Shown piece by piece: positions 17,909 through 27,409 of a stretch of 62,751 bases of DNA. Position 1 is the stretch's first letter, and every line of letters begins with the position of its first letter. The DNA is taken from the NCBI GenBank assembly GCA_022826155.1, contig JAJDVL010000028.1, positions 1 to 62,751 on the forward strand. The letters run 5' to 3'. A model generated the notes under the pieces. It was given only the letters and a program-made list of their open reading frames with translations. It had not been told where the DNA came from and did not search any database. This DNA comes from Prochlorococcaceae cyanobacterium jk18x22bins.40 (GTDB lineage: Bacteria > Cyanobacteriota > Cyanobacteriia > PCC-6307 > Cyanobiaceae). Made by a program: the position numbers and the translations under genes.

Positions 17909-20410
17909 TCATTGGGGCGCAGGAAGCTGGGCAGTCTCCCCCGGAACGATCACGTCGGCCAGTTCCGCCTTCGCTGGCAGCAGGGACTCTCCCACACCAC
18001 TGCATTCCTGCGCAGGCACCTGCTCCCAGAGGAAGCGACCGCTGCGGTGATCGGTGGTCACCAGGGTGAAGCAGGGACGATCCGCTACGGGCCACAGCCC
18101 CAGGAGGCTGTCGCTGCGCTCCAGGAAGCGCAGGCCAAGCTGGCCCAGGTCACCGCGACGGTTCGGCGCCAACTGCTCAACGGACAGCCGTTTGAGTCGG
18201 CCATGGCGTGTGGCCAGCAATAACCGGCTGGTGTCCCCACACCAAGCGGCGCCCACGATGGTTTCCCGGGGGAGCAGGCGCAAAAGGGACGCTCCGGCGG
18301 GACTGTCCAGCTCTTGCAGCAGGTCCGGGGTGACGTCCAGGCGCAGCAGACGGCCACAACTGGTGGCCACCACCAGAACCACCGCGTGTTCCGGGCAGGG
18401 CGCCACTCGGCAGAGTGTTCGTCCTGCCCGCAACTTCAACAGGGTGACGGTGCGGCCGGAGTTGCGGGCCCGCGCCGCCAACTCCAGAACGGCAGCAGCC
18501 TTGAGCCAGCGGCAATGCCCGTCACAACTCAGCAGGGCCAAGCCCGCGGCGGTGGCGGCGCCACCCAGCCACGCCAAGTGGACAGGACGGTCCACTTGGC
18601 CCCCCAGCTTCTCGGGAAGAAAGTGGGCCAAGGCCTGGGGTTGAGGCGCTGCCCGTTCCCAGCGCAGGTTGGCGATCCGTCCCATGGCGCTGAACACCAC
18701 CAGTTGGGGTTCAGGTTGCACAGGAACGAGACAACGGAGCGGTGGAGGCTGGCTGGCGAGGGGTGCCGGCTGCTCAAGCTGGAGTCGGGACACGGCCAGG
18801 GGAGACGCCAAGCGTAGCTGCCCATCCGCCTGCACCAGCAGCAGCCCGTCCTCTGGAAGGGCTGCGCGGGCCGGTTGGTGCTGCCCTGAAACAGCCGGTT
18901 CAGGGGAGGCGTGGGATGCGCTGGTGGCAACCTGACCCAGGAGCCGGGTGCGGCGGGGCGTGGCATAGCGCTTGCGCAGTTGCTGCATCTGCCGGATCAG
19001 TGCCTCCACCCTGGCCTTACGATCGGCCAGCAGCACCTGGAGCCGTGCCTGCTCCGCTTCCAGCTCTTGCCGTTCCGTGTCCAGCCCTTGCCGCTCCAGG
19101 CCGGTCAGCCGTCGCAGGGGCATGGCCAGCACCGCCTCCGCCTGAGCCGGGCTGAGACCAAGCTGCACCTGGAGCGCCGCCGCGGCCCGGGCTGCTTCCG
19201 GCGCCTGGCTGATGAGCAGGATCACCTTTTGCAGTTGGGTCAAAGCCTGGAGCAATCCCTTGACCACCTCCAGCCGCTGGCTGATTTTACTGAGGGCAAA
19301 GCGGTAGCGCCGCAGAGTGGTCTGCTCCCGGAACTCCAGAAAGATCTCGAGAACACGCCGCAGGCTCAACTGGGCGGGTTGGCCGTCCACGAGGGCCAGG
19401 AGAATGGCGCCGAAATTGCTTTGCAGGGCGGTGCGGCGGAACAACTCCTGCAGCACTACCTCCGGCTGACCGTCCCGGCGCAGCTCGATCACCACCCTCA
19501 TGCCGTCCCGGTCGCTCTCGTCCCGGATGTCGGCAATGCCGCTGAGGCGCCCGTCATTCACCTGCTCCGCCAGCTTTTCAATCCAACCGGCCTTGCTGAG
19601 CTGGTAGGGCAGCTCTGTCACCACGACAGCATTGCGACGGCGACGACCCTTGCCCGGTTGGATGGCTTCCAGATGGGCCACACCCCGCACCGGGATGCTG
19701 CCCCGCCCTTGCATGTAGGCCTCGCGCAGGCCATGGCTCACGGGGACTTCCCCGCCCGTCGGGAAGTCGGGGCCGGGAATCAGTTTCAACAGTGCTTCAT
19801 CACTCAGTTGGGGGTTGCGCAGGAGTGCCACCAGGCCGTCCACAACTTCCCCCAGGTTGTGGGGAGGGATGTTGGTGGCCATTCCCACGGCAATGCCGGT
19901 GCAGCCGTTGAGGAGAAGGACGGGCAACTGAGCGGGCAGAACGGCAGGCTCCTGCTGGGCTCCATCAAAATTGGGCGTGAAGTCCACCGTGTCCTCCGCC
20001 AGCTCCCCCAGCAGGGCCCCATGGGCCAGAGGCGCCAGGCGGGTTTCCGTATAGCGCATGGCTGCCGGCGGATCGTCGTCCAGCGAACCAAAGTTGCCGT
20101 GGCCTTGCAGAAGGGGGTAGCGGCTGGTGAAGGTCTGCACCTGACGCACCAGGGCGTCATAAACTGCGGTTTCGCCGTGGGGATGGTATTTCCCCAAGAC
20201 GTCTCCCACCACCCGGGCACACTTGCGGAAAGGACGCTCCGGCGTCAGGCCCAACTCATGCATGGCATAGAGAATGCGGCGCTGCACCGGCTTCAAGCCA
20301 TCTCGCACATCGGGCAGGGCGCGGCCCACGATCACGCTCATGGCGTATTCCAAGTAGGAGCGCTCCATCTCCTCTCGCAACGAGGTGGGGACGATGCGAT
20401 CGCTGACCAT
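17909..20410 (-). CDS. DNA topoisomerase (ATP-hydrolysing) subunit A, GyrA/ParC-like
   Basis: 833 residues. The N-terminal breakage-reunion domain is intact: [19 protein letters not shown], the [17 protein letters not shown] helix, and the active-site Tyr at about 120 ([10 protein letters not shown]). A long coiled coil (about 430-490) and a C-terminal DNA-wrapping propeller follow. The propeller's blades lack a canonical GyrA box (QRRGGKG); the closest is NRRGDLGQ near residue 760. This fits the second, ParC-like A-subunit paralogue found in cyanobacteria rather than the primary GyrA. It would pair with a GyrB outside the window. It shares a strand with the TPR gene upstream and the small basic gene downstream. 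Confidence 0.9.
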   Translation of the reverse strand: MVSDRIVPTSLREEMERSYLEYAMSVIVGRALPDVRDGLKPVQRRILYAMHELGLTPERPFRKCARVVGDVLGKYHPHGETAVYDALVRQVQTFTSRYPLLQGHGNFGSLDDDPPAAMRYTETRLAPLAHGALLGELAEDTVDFTPNFDGAQQEPAVLPAQLPVLLLNGCTGIAVGMATNIPPHNLGEVVDGLVALLRNPQLSDEALLKLIPGPDFPTGGEVPVSHGLREAYMQGRGSIPVRGVAHLEAIQPGKGRRRRNAVVVTELPYQLSKAGWIEKLAEQVNDGRLSGIADIRDESDRDGMRVVIELRRDGQPEVVLQELFRRTALQSNFGAILLALVDGQPAQLSLRRVLEIFLEFREQTTLRRYRFALSKISQRLEVVKGLLQALTQLQKVILLISQAPEAARAAAALQVQLGLSPAQAEAVLAMPLRRLTGLERQGLDTERQELEAEQARLQVLLADRKARVEALIRQMQQLRKRYATPRRTRLLGQVATSASHASPEPAVSGQHQPARAALPEDGLLLVQADGQLRLASPLAVSRLQLEQPAPLASQPPPLRCLVPVQPEPQLVVFSAMGRIANLRWERAAPQPQALAHFLPEKLGGQVDRPVHLAWLGGAATAAGLALLSCDGHCRWLKAAAVLELAARARNSGRTVTLLKLRAGRTLCRVAPCPEHAVVLVVATSCGRLLRLDVTPDLLQELDSPAGASLLRLLPRETIVGAAWCGDTSRLLLATRHGRLKRLSVEQLAPNRRGDLGQLGLRFLERSDSLLGLWPVADRPCFTLVTTDHRSGRFLWEQVPAQECSGVGESLLPAKAELADVIVPGETAQLPAPQ

Positions 20411-20443
20411 GCCGCTTGATCACGGATTCGGCTTAGCCTAAAG

Positions 20444-20480
20444 AAAGACCCGGGTTTTTCTCCCCCTGTTCAGGGTCTTT
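20444..20480 (-). terminator. Possible weak terminator after the TPR gene
   Basis: Inverted repeat AAAGACCC/GGGTCTTT (8 bp, loop of 21 bases) that overlaps the stop codon of the TPR gene. Read on the minus strand it ends GGGTCTTTCTTT. The large loop makes this uncertain. Confidence 0.3.
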
Positions 20481-21438
20481 GGGGCAGGGTGCTGTCCTCT
20501 TCAGGCAACGGTGTTGTGTTGTCCTGCTCCAGGCGCCGTAGCTTGACCAGGGCCAGTGCCCGTTCCAAGGCGCTCTGCAAGCGGGAATCCATGAAGAGAT
20601 GGCGGGTTACCGCCCGCAGCTTCTCTCCCCATAACTGGCTCTCCTGGTAGTCCTCTGCGGCATAGTCCGACTCCCGATCCAGCGCACGGATGGCCATACC
20701 GATGGTGGCTTCACTCTGATCGCCCTGGTTGTAGAGAGCAGCGGCAAGGGCCAACGCCGGCTCCGCCACCTGATCGTTGATGGCGATGGCCTGGCGCCAG
20801 CGCTCCATGGCCGCCTCGGGTTGATCAGCTTCGTAGAACACCAGACCCTCGTTGTTGATGGCTGGCCAGAAATCCTCCTGCCTGGCGGAAGCTTCCTGAA
20901 ACGCCGTCAGGGCTTCTTCTCCTTTCCCTTGCAGAAAAAGGGCGTTGCCCAGGTCAAAATAGGCGTTGGCATTCTCCGGGTCCAGGTCAAGGCCCTTGCG
21001 GATCAAGGCTTCAGCATGGGCAAAGTCGTCGTCGGTCATGGCGAGGGAGGCCTCGGCAAACCAGATCCCGGCATTGTCGGCATCCAGCAGCTTGGCTTGG
21101 GCCAGGGCCTCTTTGGCTGCCGCAGAATCCCGGTTGCGCAATTGAGCTTCTGCCAACAGCAACCAACTCTGGGGATTCGAGGGCACCAGACGGACAGACA
21201 AGTCAGCCAGGCTGGCGGCGTCTTCCAGTTGGCCAGTCTGCAACACCTGGGCCGAAGCCTGGGCAATGCTCAGGGCCGAAGCTTCAAGCTCCTCTTCCTC
21301 GGGAATGTAGACGTAAGGAACGAGGGCCGAAGCCGGGGTGGTAAAGCAGCATCCCAATCCTGCCGCCAGGCCTGTCGCCAGAATAGATCGTCTGAGTCCC
21401 TGGGAAAACAGGATGGGGCCGGATCCGCGGGTACCCAC
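20470..21438 (-). CDS. Secreted TPR-repeat protein
   Basis: About 322 residues from GTG at 21438. A signal peptide is visible (RRSILATGLAAGLGCCFTTP then ASA, with cleavage likely before LVPYVYIP). The mature protein contains at least five tetratricopeptide repeats, for example NAYFDLGNALFLQGKGEEAL and AWLLLAEAQL-like units, with the usual small/large residue pattern. TPR arrays bind proteins; a role in assembly on the lumenal or periplasmic side is plausible but not shown. Longer upstream frames would overlap the divergent gene, so I place the start next to the signal peptide. It faces the divergent gene at 21497 across 58 bases that must hold both promoters. Confidence 0.8.
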   Translation of the reverse strand: MGTRGSGPILFSQGLRRSILATGLAAGLGCCFTTPASALVPYVYIPEEEELEASALSIAQASAQVLQTGQLEDAASLADLSVRLVPSNPQSWLLLAEAQLRNRDSAAAKEALAQAKLLDADNAGIWFAEASLAMTDDDFAHAEALIRKGLDLDPENANAYFDLGNALFLQGKGEEALTAFQEASARQEDFWPAINNEGLVFYEADQPEAAMERWRQAIAINDQVAEPALALAAALYNQGDQSEATIGMAIRALDRESDYAAEDYQESQLWGEKLRAVTRHLFMDSRLQSALERALALVKLRRLEQDNTTPLPEEDSTLPQRP

Positions 21439-21496
21439 GAAAAACAAGGATAGTTGGTTGATTACCTTAGGTCTTCCCGATTGCGTCACGCCATTC

Positions 21497-22513
21497 GTGT
21501 CTGTAGACCCTGGCTCCCTGGAAGCAGCCCTCCATGCATTGGACTTGCCGGATCCCGAGACGGACGCCCTGAGCGAGGTGGAGTTCCTGGAGCACGTGGA
21601 CCGGGCCTGGTCTGTTTGCGAGCGGTTTGATCTACAGACGGAAATCTGGCGGGGGCGGATCCTGCGGCGCATTCGGGATCGGGGCAAGCAGCAGGGCCAG
21701 AGCCGGGGCGGCCCGTTTTTGCAGTGGTTGCGGGAGCGGGACATCAGCAAAAGTCAGGCCTACAGCTTGATTCAACTGGCCGACTCCGCCGATGACCTGG
21801 TGACGGAGGGCAGCCTGGATCCCGCTTGCGTCAACAATTTTTCCAAACACGCCTTTCTGGCCACCGCCAAAGCGGCACCGGCAGTGCAGCAGTTGGTCAA
21901 CACCGCAGCCAACGAAGGTGAGCGGATCACCCGTCACCAGGTGAAGCGCCTTGATGACGAATTCACCGCGGTCAGCAGCAATCTCTTGCCGGAGGAAGTA
22001 CGTCAACGCACCCAGGCGCAGATCTTGCCCACCAAGGTGGTGGCTCCCCTGGTGAAGGAGTTGGGCCGCCTGCCGAAGGAGCAGCAGGAGGAGCTGCGGC
22101 AGGAACTGGCGGCCACACCGGAACTGGATGCCGTCAAAGCCGTTACCCAAACAGCCCGCAGCATGGCCAACGTCCAGGATGCGGCCCTGGCCCTGAACAC
22201 ACTGCAGGACAGTGCGCCGAACCTGGACAAAGCCATGGGGGAAGCCCAGCGTTTGGAGGTGCTGGGACTCCTGGCGGAAATCCTGCGCCATGCCCGGCAG
22301 GTGGAGCAGGCTGCCAGCCAGCTCAATCGCAGTTGGCAGCGACTGGGTGATCTCCACGAGCGCCTCTGGCTGGACAGCGGCGGCAGCACCCTTCACCTGC
22401 GTCAACTGCTGGAGGCGCTGGAGTCCTTGTCGGGCAATCCTATACGAATCTCCACTGGTGCATTGGCTGGCCAGAAACGTCACCACGTGGAGATCACCAT
22501 CAGTGGTGGTTGA
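21497..22513 (+). CDS. Conserved cyanobacterial protein of unknown function
   Basis: 338 residues from GTG at 21497. The protein is helical and charged. An N-terminal part (LERWRxRD-like: FLQWLRERDISKSQAYSLIQ) looks like a small helix-turn-helix as found in ParB/KorB-like or plasmid-type regulators. A long central helix region (KELGRLPKEQQEELRQEL) and a C-terminal coil follow. No catalytic motif was recognised. Because of the helix-turn-helix-like segment a DNA-binding role is possible but unproven. The stop codon overlaps the start of the first fluoride channel gene (stop 22511-22513, start 22506), so the three genes may be one operon. Confidence 0.65.
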   Translation: MSVDPGSLEAALHALDLPDPETDALSEVEFLEHVDRAWSVCERFDLQTEIWRGRILRRIRDRGKQQGQSRGGPFLQWLRERDISKSQAYSLIQLADSADDLVTEGSLDPACVNNFSKHAFLATAKAAPAVQQLVNTAANEGERITRHQVKRLDDEFTAVSSNLLPEEVRQRTQAQILPTKVVAPLVKELGRLPKEQQEELRQELAATPELDAVKAVTQTARSMANVQDAALALNTLQDSAPNLDKAMGEAQRLEVLGLLAEILRHARQVEQAASQLNRSWQRLGDLHERLWLDSGGSTLHLRQLLEALESLSGNPIRISTGALAGQKRHHVEITISGG

Positions 22514-22961
22514 ATTCCAATCCCTCGGTGGCGCCCTGCTGGTGGCCTTGGGGGCTGCTCCGGGTGCTTGTCTGCGCTGGTGGCTGGTACGTCAGTGGTC
22601 CCCCACCTGGGCAAGACGCCACCGACAACGCCAACTGCCGGGCAACGCCGGCGCCCCCTGGGCCACCATGGCGGTCAACGGTACGGCTTCCGGCGTCCTG
22701 GGCGTATTGGCCGGCTGGCTGGTGCAGTATCCCCAGGGGGAGTTGTGGCTCTGGCTGGGGGTGGGATTTGCCGGCAGTCTGAGCACCTTCTCCACGCTGA
22801 TGGTGGACGTGACCCTGTTGCTGAGAACCGGCCACCGGCAGGAAGCATTGGGCCTGGCGGGCGCCAGCGTGGTGGTGGGCTACGGCCTCCTGGTCCTGGG
22901 TATGGCCCTGGGAGGGGCATTGGCCCCACGAGAACTCGATATACCATGGGACACGCCATGA
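22506..22961 (+). CDS. crcB: Fluoride channel subunit FluC/CrcB (first of a pair)
   Basis: About 151 residues from GTG at 22506. Four hydrophobic segments. Family motifs are GAAPGACLRWW (conserved Arg), NGTASGVLG (conserved Asn) and GFAGSLSTFSTLM (the Phe-box and sodium-binding TM3 break). FluC channels export toxic fluoride as antiparallel dimers. Two adjacent, different copies usually form a heterodimer. It overlaps the next copy by four bases (ATGA), which supports co-translation of two subunits. No fluoride riboswitch was seen upstream. Confidence 0.9.
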   Translation: MVEFQSLGGALLVALGAAPGACLRWWLVRQWSPTWARRHRQRQLPGNAGAPWATMAVNGTASGVLGVLAGWLVQYPQGELWLWLGVGFAGSLSTFSTLMVDVTLLLRTGHRQEALGLAGASVVVGYGLLVLGMALGGALAPRELDIPWDTP

Positions 22962-23329
22962 TGGCCGAGGCTCGGCGGTTCCTGTGGGTGGCGGCAGGGG
23001 CCGTCCCCGGCGCTCTGTTGCGCTGGCAGGCGGCGATGCTGCTCGGCCCTGACCTTCCTCCCGGAGGACCCGATCTCCTGGTCAACGGCGTGGGCAGCCT
23101 GCTGCTGGGCTGGCTGGTGACCCGCCCCGCCCGCCAGGACCTCCAGTTGCTGCTGGGGGCGGGTTTTTGTGGATCACTCACCACGTTCTCCTCCTGGATG
23201 CTGGTAACCGCAAGACTCCAGCAGCAAGGATTCGTCATGGGTCTGCTGTGGCTGGCTCTGGGTCTGGCGGTGGGACTCGCCATGGCCTGGCTGGGCCAAC
23301 GGCTGGGCCGGGGGCAGCGGCCCTCGTAA
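22958..23329 (+). CDS. crcB: Fluoride channel subunit FluC/CrcB (second of a pair)
   Basis: 123 residues from ATG at 22958, which overlaps the preceding stop. It has the motifs GAVPGALLRWQ, NGVGSLLLG and GFCGSLTTFSSWM and four membrane segments. It probably pairs with the first copy to build the two-pore dimer. An earlier in-frame ATG at 22946 is possible. mgtE follows 28 bases downstream. Confidence 0.9.
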   Translation: MMAEARRFLWVAAGAVPGALLRWQAAMLLGPDLPPGGPDLLVNGVGSLLLGWLVTRPARQDLQLLLGAGFCGSLTTFSSWMLVTARLQQQGFVMGLLWLALGLAVGLAMAWLGQRLGRGQRPS

Positions 23330-23357
23330 ACTGTTGTTGCCTGTGGATCCAAGGGGC

Positions 23358-24731
23358 ATGAACAGCGACCGCTCCAATGTCTCTGAGCGGGTTGCCCAAC
23401 AGTTGGCTGGTCTGCTGCGAGACGGCAGCTACGACAGGGTCAAACATCTTCTGGAGCCCCTCCAACCCGTGGACATTGCCGAAGCCATCGGCACCCTGCC
23501 CACGGCTCAACAGGCCCTGGGATTTCGGCTGCTGCCCAAGGATCTGGCCATCGAGGTGTACGAGGATCTGGAACCCCTGGTGCAGCAGGCCCTCCTGGAG
23601 ACCCTGCGCTCCAACGAGGTGTTGGAGGTGGTGGAGCAGATGGCGCCGGATGACCGGGTGCGGCTCTTCGATGAGTTGCCGGCCAAGGTGGTGCGGCGCC
23701 TGCTGCAGCAGTTGAGCCCGGAAGAGCGGCGCGTCACGGCCCAGTTGCTGGGCTATGCCCCCGGCACGGCGGGTCGACTCATGACGACGGAGTTCATCGC
23801 CCTCAAGCAGCAGCAGACGGTGGCGGAAGCCCTGAGCGTGGTGCGCCGTCGGGCGAGAGAGACGGAAACCGTCTACGCCCTGTACGTCACCGACGGGTTC
23901 AGTCACCTGACGGGAACCCTGTCCTTGCGGGAGTTGGTCACGGCCGAGCCGGAACTGCTGGTGGCCGAGGCCATGACCAGGGAGGTGGTGTCACTGACCA
24001 CGGAAGTGGACCAGGAAGAGGCGGCTCGCCTGATCCAGCGCTACGACTTCCTGGCCCTGCCGGTGGTGGATCGGGAAGTCCGGCTGGTGGGGATTATCAC
24101 CGTGGATGACGTCATTGACGTGATTGAGCAGGAGGCCACGGAGGATCTCTACGCCGCTGGCGGCATCCAGACCACTGACGAGGACGACTACTTTCAGATC
24201 AACCTGCTGCAGGTGGCCCGCCGCCGCCTTGTGTGGCTGTTGGTGCTGCTGCTGGCCAACGTGGGCACCGCTTCCGTGATTGCCGCCCAGGGTGCGGTGT
24301 TGTCCCGGTACGTGTCCCTTGCGGCCTTCATTCCCCTGCTCATTGGCACCGGCGGCAACGTGGGGGCCCAAAGTTCCACGGTGGTCATCCGTGGTCTGAG
24401 CACAAGGCGCATTCAGGCCATCGGCGCTTGGCGATCCGTGCTGCGGGAGAGTGTGGCTGGGGCGCTGCTGGGGCTGCTGCTGTCCGTCATTGTCAGCCTG
24501 GTGGCCTGGGTTCTGGGCTATCAGCAGCAGGTGGCCCTGGCGGTGGGTGGGAGTCTCCTGACCATTGCCACCGTGGCGGCAACGGCAGGTTCTTTGCTGC
24601 CCCTGCTGTTTCGTCGCCTGGGGTTTGACCCGGCCTTGATGTCGGCCCCCTTCATTACGACAGTGGTGGATGTGGTTGGGGTGTTTGTCTATCTGCAGTT
24701 GGCCTCCAGGCTGCTGCTGCCTGGGACTTGA
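23358..24731 (+). CDS. mgtE: Magnesium transporter MgtE
   Basis: 457 residues from ATG at 23358. The order is the N domain with superhelical repeats (LQPVDIAEAIGTLP, EVLEVVEQMAPDDR), two CBS domains (about residues 140-270), a plug helix, and five membrane segments ending VVDVVGVFVYL. The ion-path motif LIGTGGNVGAQSSTVVIRGL is intact. MgtE imports Mg2+ and closes when cytosolic Mg2+ binds the N/CBS domains. It may be in one transcript with the fluoride channel genes. Confidence 0.95.
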   Translation: MNSDRSNVSERVAQQLAGLLRDGSYDRVKHLLEPLQPVDIAEAIGTLPTAQQALGFRLLPKDLAIEVYEDLEPLVQQALLETLRSNEVLEVVEQMAPDDRVRLFDELPAKVVRRLLQQLSPEERRVTAQLLGYAPGTAGRLMTTEFIALKQQQTVAEALSVVRRRARETETVYALYVTDGFSHLTGTLSLRELVTAEPELLVAEAMTREVVSLTTEVDQEEAARLIQRYDFLALPVVDREVRLVGIITVDDVIDVIEQEATEDLYAAGGIQTTDEDDYFQINLLQVARRRLVWLLVLLLANVGTASVIAAQGAVLSRYVSLAAFIPLLIGTGGNVGAQSSTVVIRGLSTRRIQAIGAWRSVLRESVAGALLGLLLSVIVSLVAWVLGYQQQVALAVGGSLLTIATVAATAGSLLPLLFRRLGFDPALMSAPFITTVVDVVGVFVYLQLASRLLLPGT

Positions 24732-24746
24732 GGGGCAACCCAGGGA

Positions 24747-25790
24747 CTACAGCCCCTGTTGGCAAGGAGTCTGGAGACCCCAGCCCTTGACAAGCTGTTC
24801 CTGACGCCAGCGGCGGTAGGCCAACTGGATGGCGTCAGACTTGACGTGCAGTTCAGCCAACGGCTCAGAGGGCAATTGTTTTGGCTGCAGGCTCTCCACG
24901 ATGGGCTGGTCTTCCAGGAAGATCCTGTATGTTCGCCGCTGTGCGTCCCTATCGGCCCAAGCACTGGTGAAGAACGTACGCAGCATGCAGAATTTCGAGA
25001 CCGTCCTGTGTTCAGTGAGGGGCACCGCCGCACTGAACAGGCGGAGCTCACCCAGCGCCAGGCGCACGATCAGCATTGACACATTGGGGGGATAGAACCC
25101 GACAGTGGTGCGCACCCGTGGTTGATCTCTCCTGGCGATCAACCTCCAGAAGCCCGATGGGGGAGACGGTTCCAAATCCACGGAGGCGGTCACCGAGACC
25201 ACATGGCTGTTGCGGCGCGTGATGTCAAGGTCAAAATCCAGGATTTCCGGATGATCCGGATTGCCAAACGACCCGGAGTGGACAAACGGCGCATGGGAGA
25301 TGTCCAGGGCATTCTCCAGCACGCGCTCGTAGTTGGCCTTCCAGGTAAAATCACCAAAAACCGGCTTGTATCCCTTTGCCCGCGCCTCACGGTGTGACTC
25401 CAAACCATCCAGCTCGGGTATGGCAGGACACTGCTCGGCAGGAAGGTCACCAAGGAAAACCCAGATGAAGCCGTAGCGCTCAAGGCAAGGGTAAACACGG
25501 ATCCGGGCGTTTTTCGGGATGGGCACGCCCTTGGAGTTGGCCGGGATCTTCACACAAATCCCATTGGGAGCGTAGCGCCATCCATGGTATGGGCACTGCA
25601 GGGCGTCGTCCACCACAGCACCGCCGGCCAGGGAGCACCCCCGGTGGACGCAGACGGCGGACTGGGCGTTGACAGCGTGATTACGGCTGCGCCAGAGAAC
25701 CATGTCTTGCCCATAAGCCTGCGCCAATACAGGCTGCTGGGCCACACGGTGGCCGAACTCAACAGCGTACCAGTGGTTCTTGATGAACAT
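24747..25790 (-). CDS. Rieske [2Fe-2S] non-heme iron oxygenase (PaO/Lls1-like)
   Basis: 347 residues. The Rieske cluster ligands are CVHRGC (C-x-H) and CPYHGW (C-x2-H) with 17 residues between the pairs. The mononuclear iron site resembles NYERVLENALDISHAPFVH (D-x2-H-x4-H). This is the arrangement of pheophorbide a oxygenase / chlorophyllide a oxygenase / cell-death-suppressor (Lls1) type enzymes common in phototrophs. The substrate is unknown; a tetrapyrrole or another aromatic ring is likely. It converges with mgtE, and 348 bases of non-coding sequence separate it from the divergent sigma factor. Confidence 0.88.
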   Translation of the reverse strand: MFIKNHWYAVEFGHRVAQQPVLAQAYGQDMVLWRSRNHAVNAQSAVCVHRGCSLAGGAVVDDALQCPYHGWRYAPNGICVKIPANSKGVPIPKNARIRVYPCLERYGFIWVFLGDLPAEQCPAIPELDGLESHREARAKGYKPVFGDFTWKANYERVLENALDISHAPFVHSGSFGNPDHPEILDFDLDITRRNSHVVSVTASVDLEPSPPSGFWRLIARRDQPRVRTTVGFYPPNVSMLIVRLALGELRLFSAAVPLTEHRTVSKFCMLRTFFTSAWADRDAQRRTYRIFLEDQPIVESLQPKQLPSEPLAELHVKSDAIQLAYRRWRQEQLVKGWGLQTPCQQGL

Positions 25791-26159
25791 GGACGATCTG
25801 CATCCAATGGGGTCAGATCAGTGGTTGGCCGCGTGTTGGCCAAAGACAGTGGGGCGAGGCTATGGGGCAGATGTTCTGCTGGCAAGGCTCAGGGGAACCG
25901 GCGAGGTGTGGTGTAATGTCTTTAAAGCACCATTTTCTTCAAATCCGCCGTGGGGCTCGCTAGTGTTAAGGGCTGATCGACCCACAGTTGGCGCCCAGGC
26001 TGTGGCTGGGCGGAAGGGGGAGGGCCTGGGTCTGGCCAGGCTTTTAAGGCCCGGATAAGCATTTGTACTTAAATTTTCTGAAAACGGGAAAATGTATGAT
26101 CTTCTTTACGCTTCTTAAGGTTAGGATTTGCTCACAGTTTGGAGCAGCCCACGTCACCC
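25791..26159. other. Long intergenic region between divergent Rieske oxygenase and sigma factor genes
   Basis: No gene recognised in ~350 bases. The part nearest the sigma gene (26055-26130) is AT-rich and contains a TATGAT box. A short plus-strand frame at 25780 has no recognisable family. Confidence 0.45.
26095..26100 (+). promoter_or_regulatory. Candidate -10 box upstream of the sigma factor gene
   Basis: TATGAT at 26095-26100 in an AT-rich stretch, about 60 bases before the ATG. No good -35 at the right distance was found, so this might be an alternative-sigma or activator-dependent promoter. Confidence 0.3.
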
Positions 26160-27365
26160 ATGGTTCCGGCCCCCTCAACGTCCCCCTCCCGGTCTGACAC
26201 TCAAGCGATTGAACGTGCCCCCCTGCCCAGCCATGACAACCACATGACAGACATCACCACCACGCCACCCTTCCCGTCCCAGTTCACCAGTCAATCATCC
26301 GCCGATGCTGATCTGGTGCGCTCCTATTTGCGAGACATTGGCCGTGTTCCCCTGCTGAGCCATGAACAGGAAATCACGTTGGGGCGCCAAGTGCAGGAAC
26401 TCATGCGCCTGGAGGCACTGGAGACCCGGTTCAAGCAGGAGACTGGTGTTGCCCCCACCTGGGAGGATTGGGCCCAGGCTGCGGAGCTGAGCCCTGCCCA
26501 GTTGCAACGCAGGCTGCGCAGCGGTCGTCGCGCCAAGGAGCGGATGGTCTCCGCTAATCTGCGCTTGGTGGTGTCTGTGGCCAAGAAATACACCAAGCGC
26601 AACATGGAACTCCTGGATCTCATCCAGGAAGGCACCATCGGCCTGGTTCGTGGCGTGGAAAAGTTTGACCCCAGCCGGGGCTACAAGTTCTCCACCTACG
26701 CCTATTGGTGGATTCGCCAGGGCATTACCCGGGCCATTTCCGAGAAAAGCCGCACGATCCGCCTGCCGATTCACATCACCGAGGTTCTCAACCGGCTGAA
26801 GAAAAGCCAGCGGGAGCTGAGCCAGCAGTTGGGGCGCACACCCACCGTGGTGGAACTCTCCGCCGCCGTGGCCCTGGATGAGGAGCAGGGCGGTAGCGTC
26901 CATAAACTCATTGTCCGCCTCAACAGGGAACTGGGCCACGCACCCGCCATGGCCCAGCTTGCCCAGGCCCTCAACCGTTCCGAAGAGGAGGTGAACGCCC
27001 TCACCAGCGAGGTGAAGGACATTATCTGCCGGGCACGGCAACCCGTGAGCCTGGATTTACGGGTTGGGGACGGGGACGACACCGCCCTGCAGGAACTGCT
27101 CTGCCATGAAGGCCCCGCCCCCAACGACGTGGTGGACGGCGAGTGCCTCAAGAGCGACATGGAGGCTATTTTGGGCCAACTGCCTCACCTGCAGTGCGAA
27201 GTCATCAAAATGCGCTACGGCATTGGCGAACATAAACCCATGAGTCTCACGGGCATTGGCCGGGTGCTCAACATGAGCCGTGATCGGGTCCGCAAACTGG
27301 AAAAAGATTGCATGGCCAGTCTGCGCCATTTGCGGGCCAACATTGAGGACTACGCCATGGCCTAG
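26160..27365 (+). CDS. Group 2 RNA polymerase sigma factor (RpoD/SigA family)
   Basis: About 401 residues. Region 1.2 (DLVRSYLRDIGRVPLLSHEQE), regions 2.1-2.4 (NLRLVVSVAKKYTKRNMEL then YKFSTYAYWWIRQGITRAI) and region 4 (MRYGIGEHKPMSLTGIG, MSRDRVRKLEK) are complete. It lacks the long acidic N-terminus of the primary sigma, so it is a non-essential alternative sigma. It is odd in region 3: after LGRTPTVVELSAAVALDEEQ there is an extra ~35 residues (GSVHKLIVRLNRELGHAPAM onward) that looks like a second copy of the same helix pair. The start could also be TTG 26139 or ATG 26244. Confidence 0.9.
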   Translation: MVPAPSTSPSRSDTQAIERAPLPSHDNHMTDITTTPPFPSQFTSQSSADADLVRSYLRDIGRVPLLSHEQEITLGRQVQELMRLEALETRFKQETGVAPTWEDWAQAAELSPAQLQRRLRSGRRAKERMVSANLRLVVSVAKKYTKRNMELLDLIQEGTIGLVRGVEKFDPSRGYKFSTYAYWWIRQGITRAISEKSRTIRLPIHITEVLNRLKKSQRELSQQLGRTPTVVELSAAVALDEEQGGSVHKLIVRLNRELGHAPAMAQLAQALNRSEEEVNALTSEVKDIICRARQPVSLDLRVGDGDDTALQELLCHEGPAPNDVVDGECLKSDMEAILGQLPHLQCEVIKMRYGIGEHKPMSLTGIGRVLNMSRDRVRKLEKDCMASLRHLRANIEDYAMA

Positions 27366-27409
27366 GCTAGTCCATGGCCCCGGTTGCCGACGCCTGGGCA
27401 AGGACCCAA

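Noticed and set aside
18911..20419. 502-codon plus-strand frame opposite the topoisomerase gene
   Set aside because: The minus strand carries an intact GyrA/ParC-like protein with active-site Tyr; the opposite frame has no motif.
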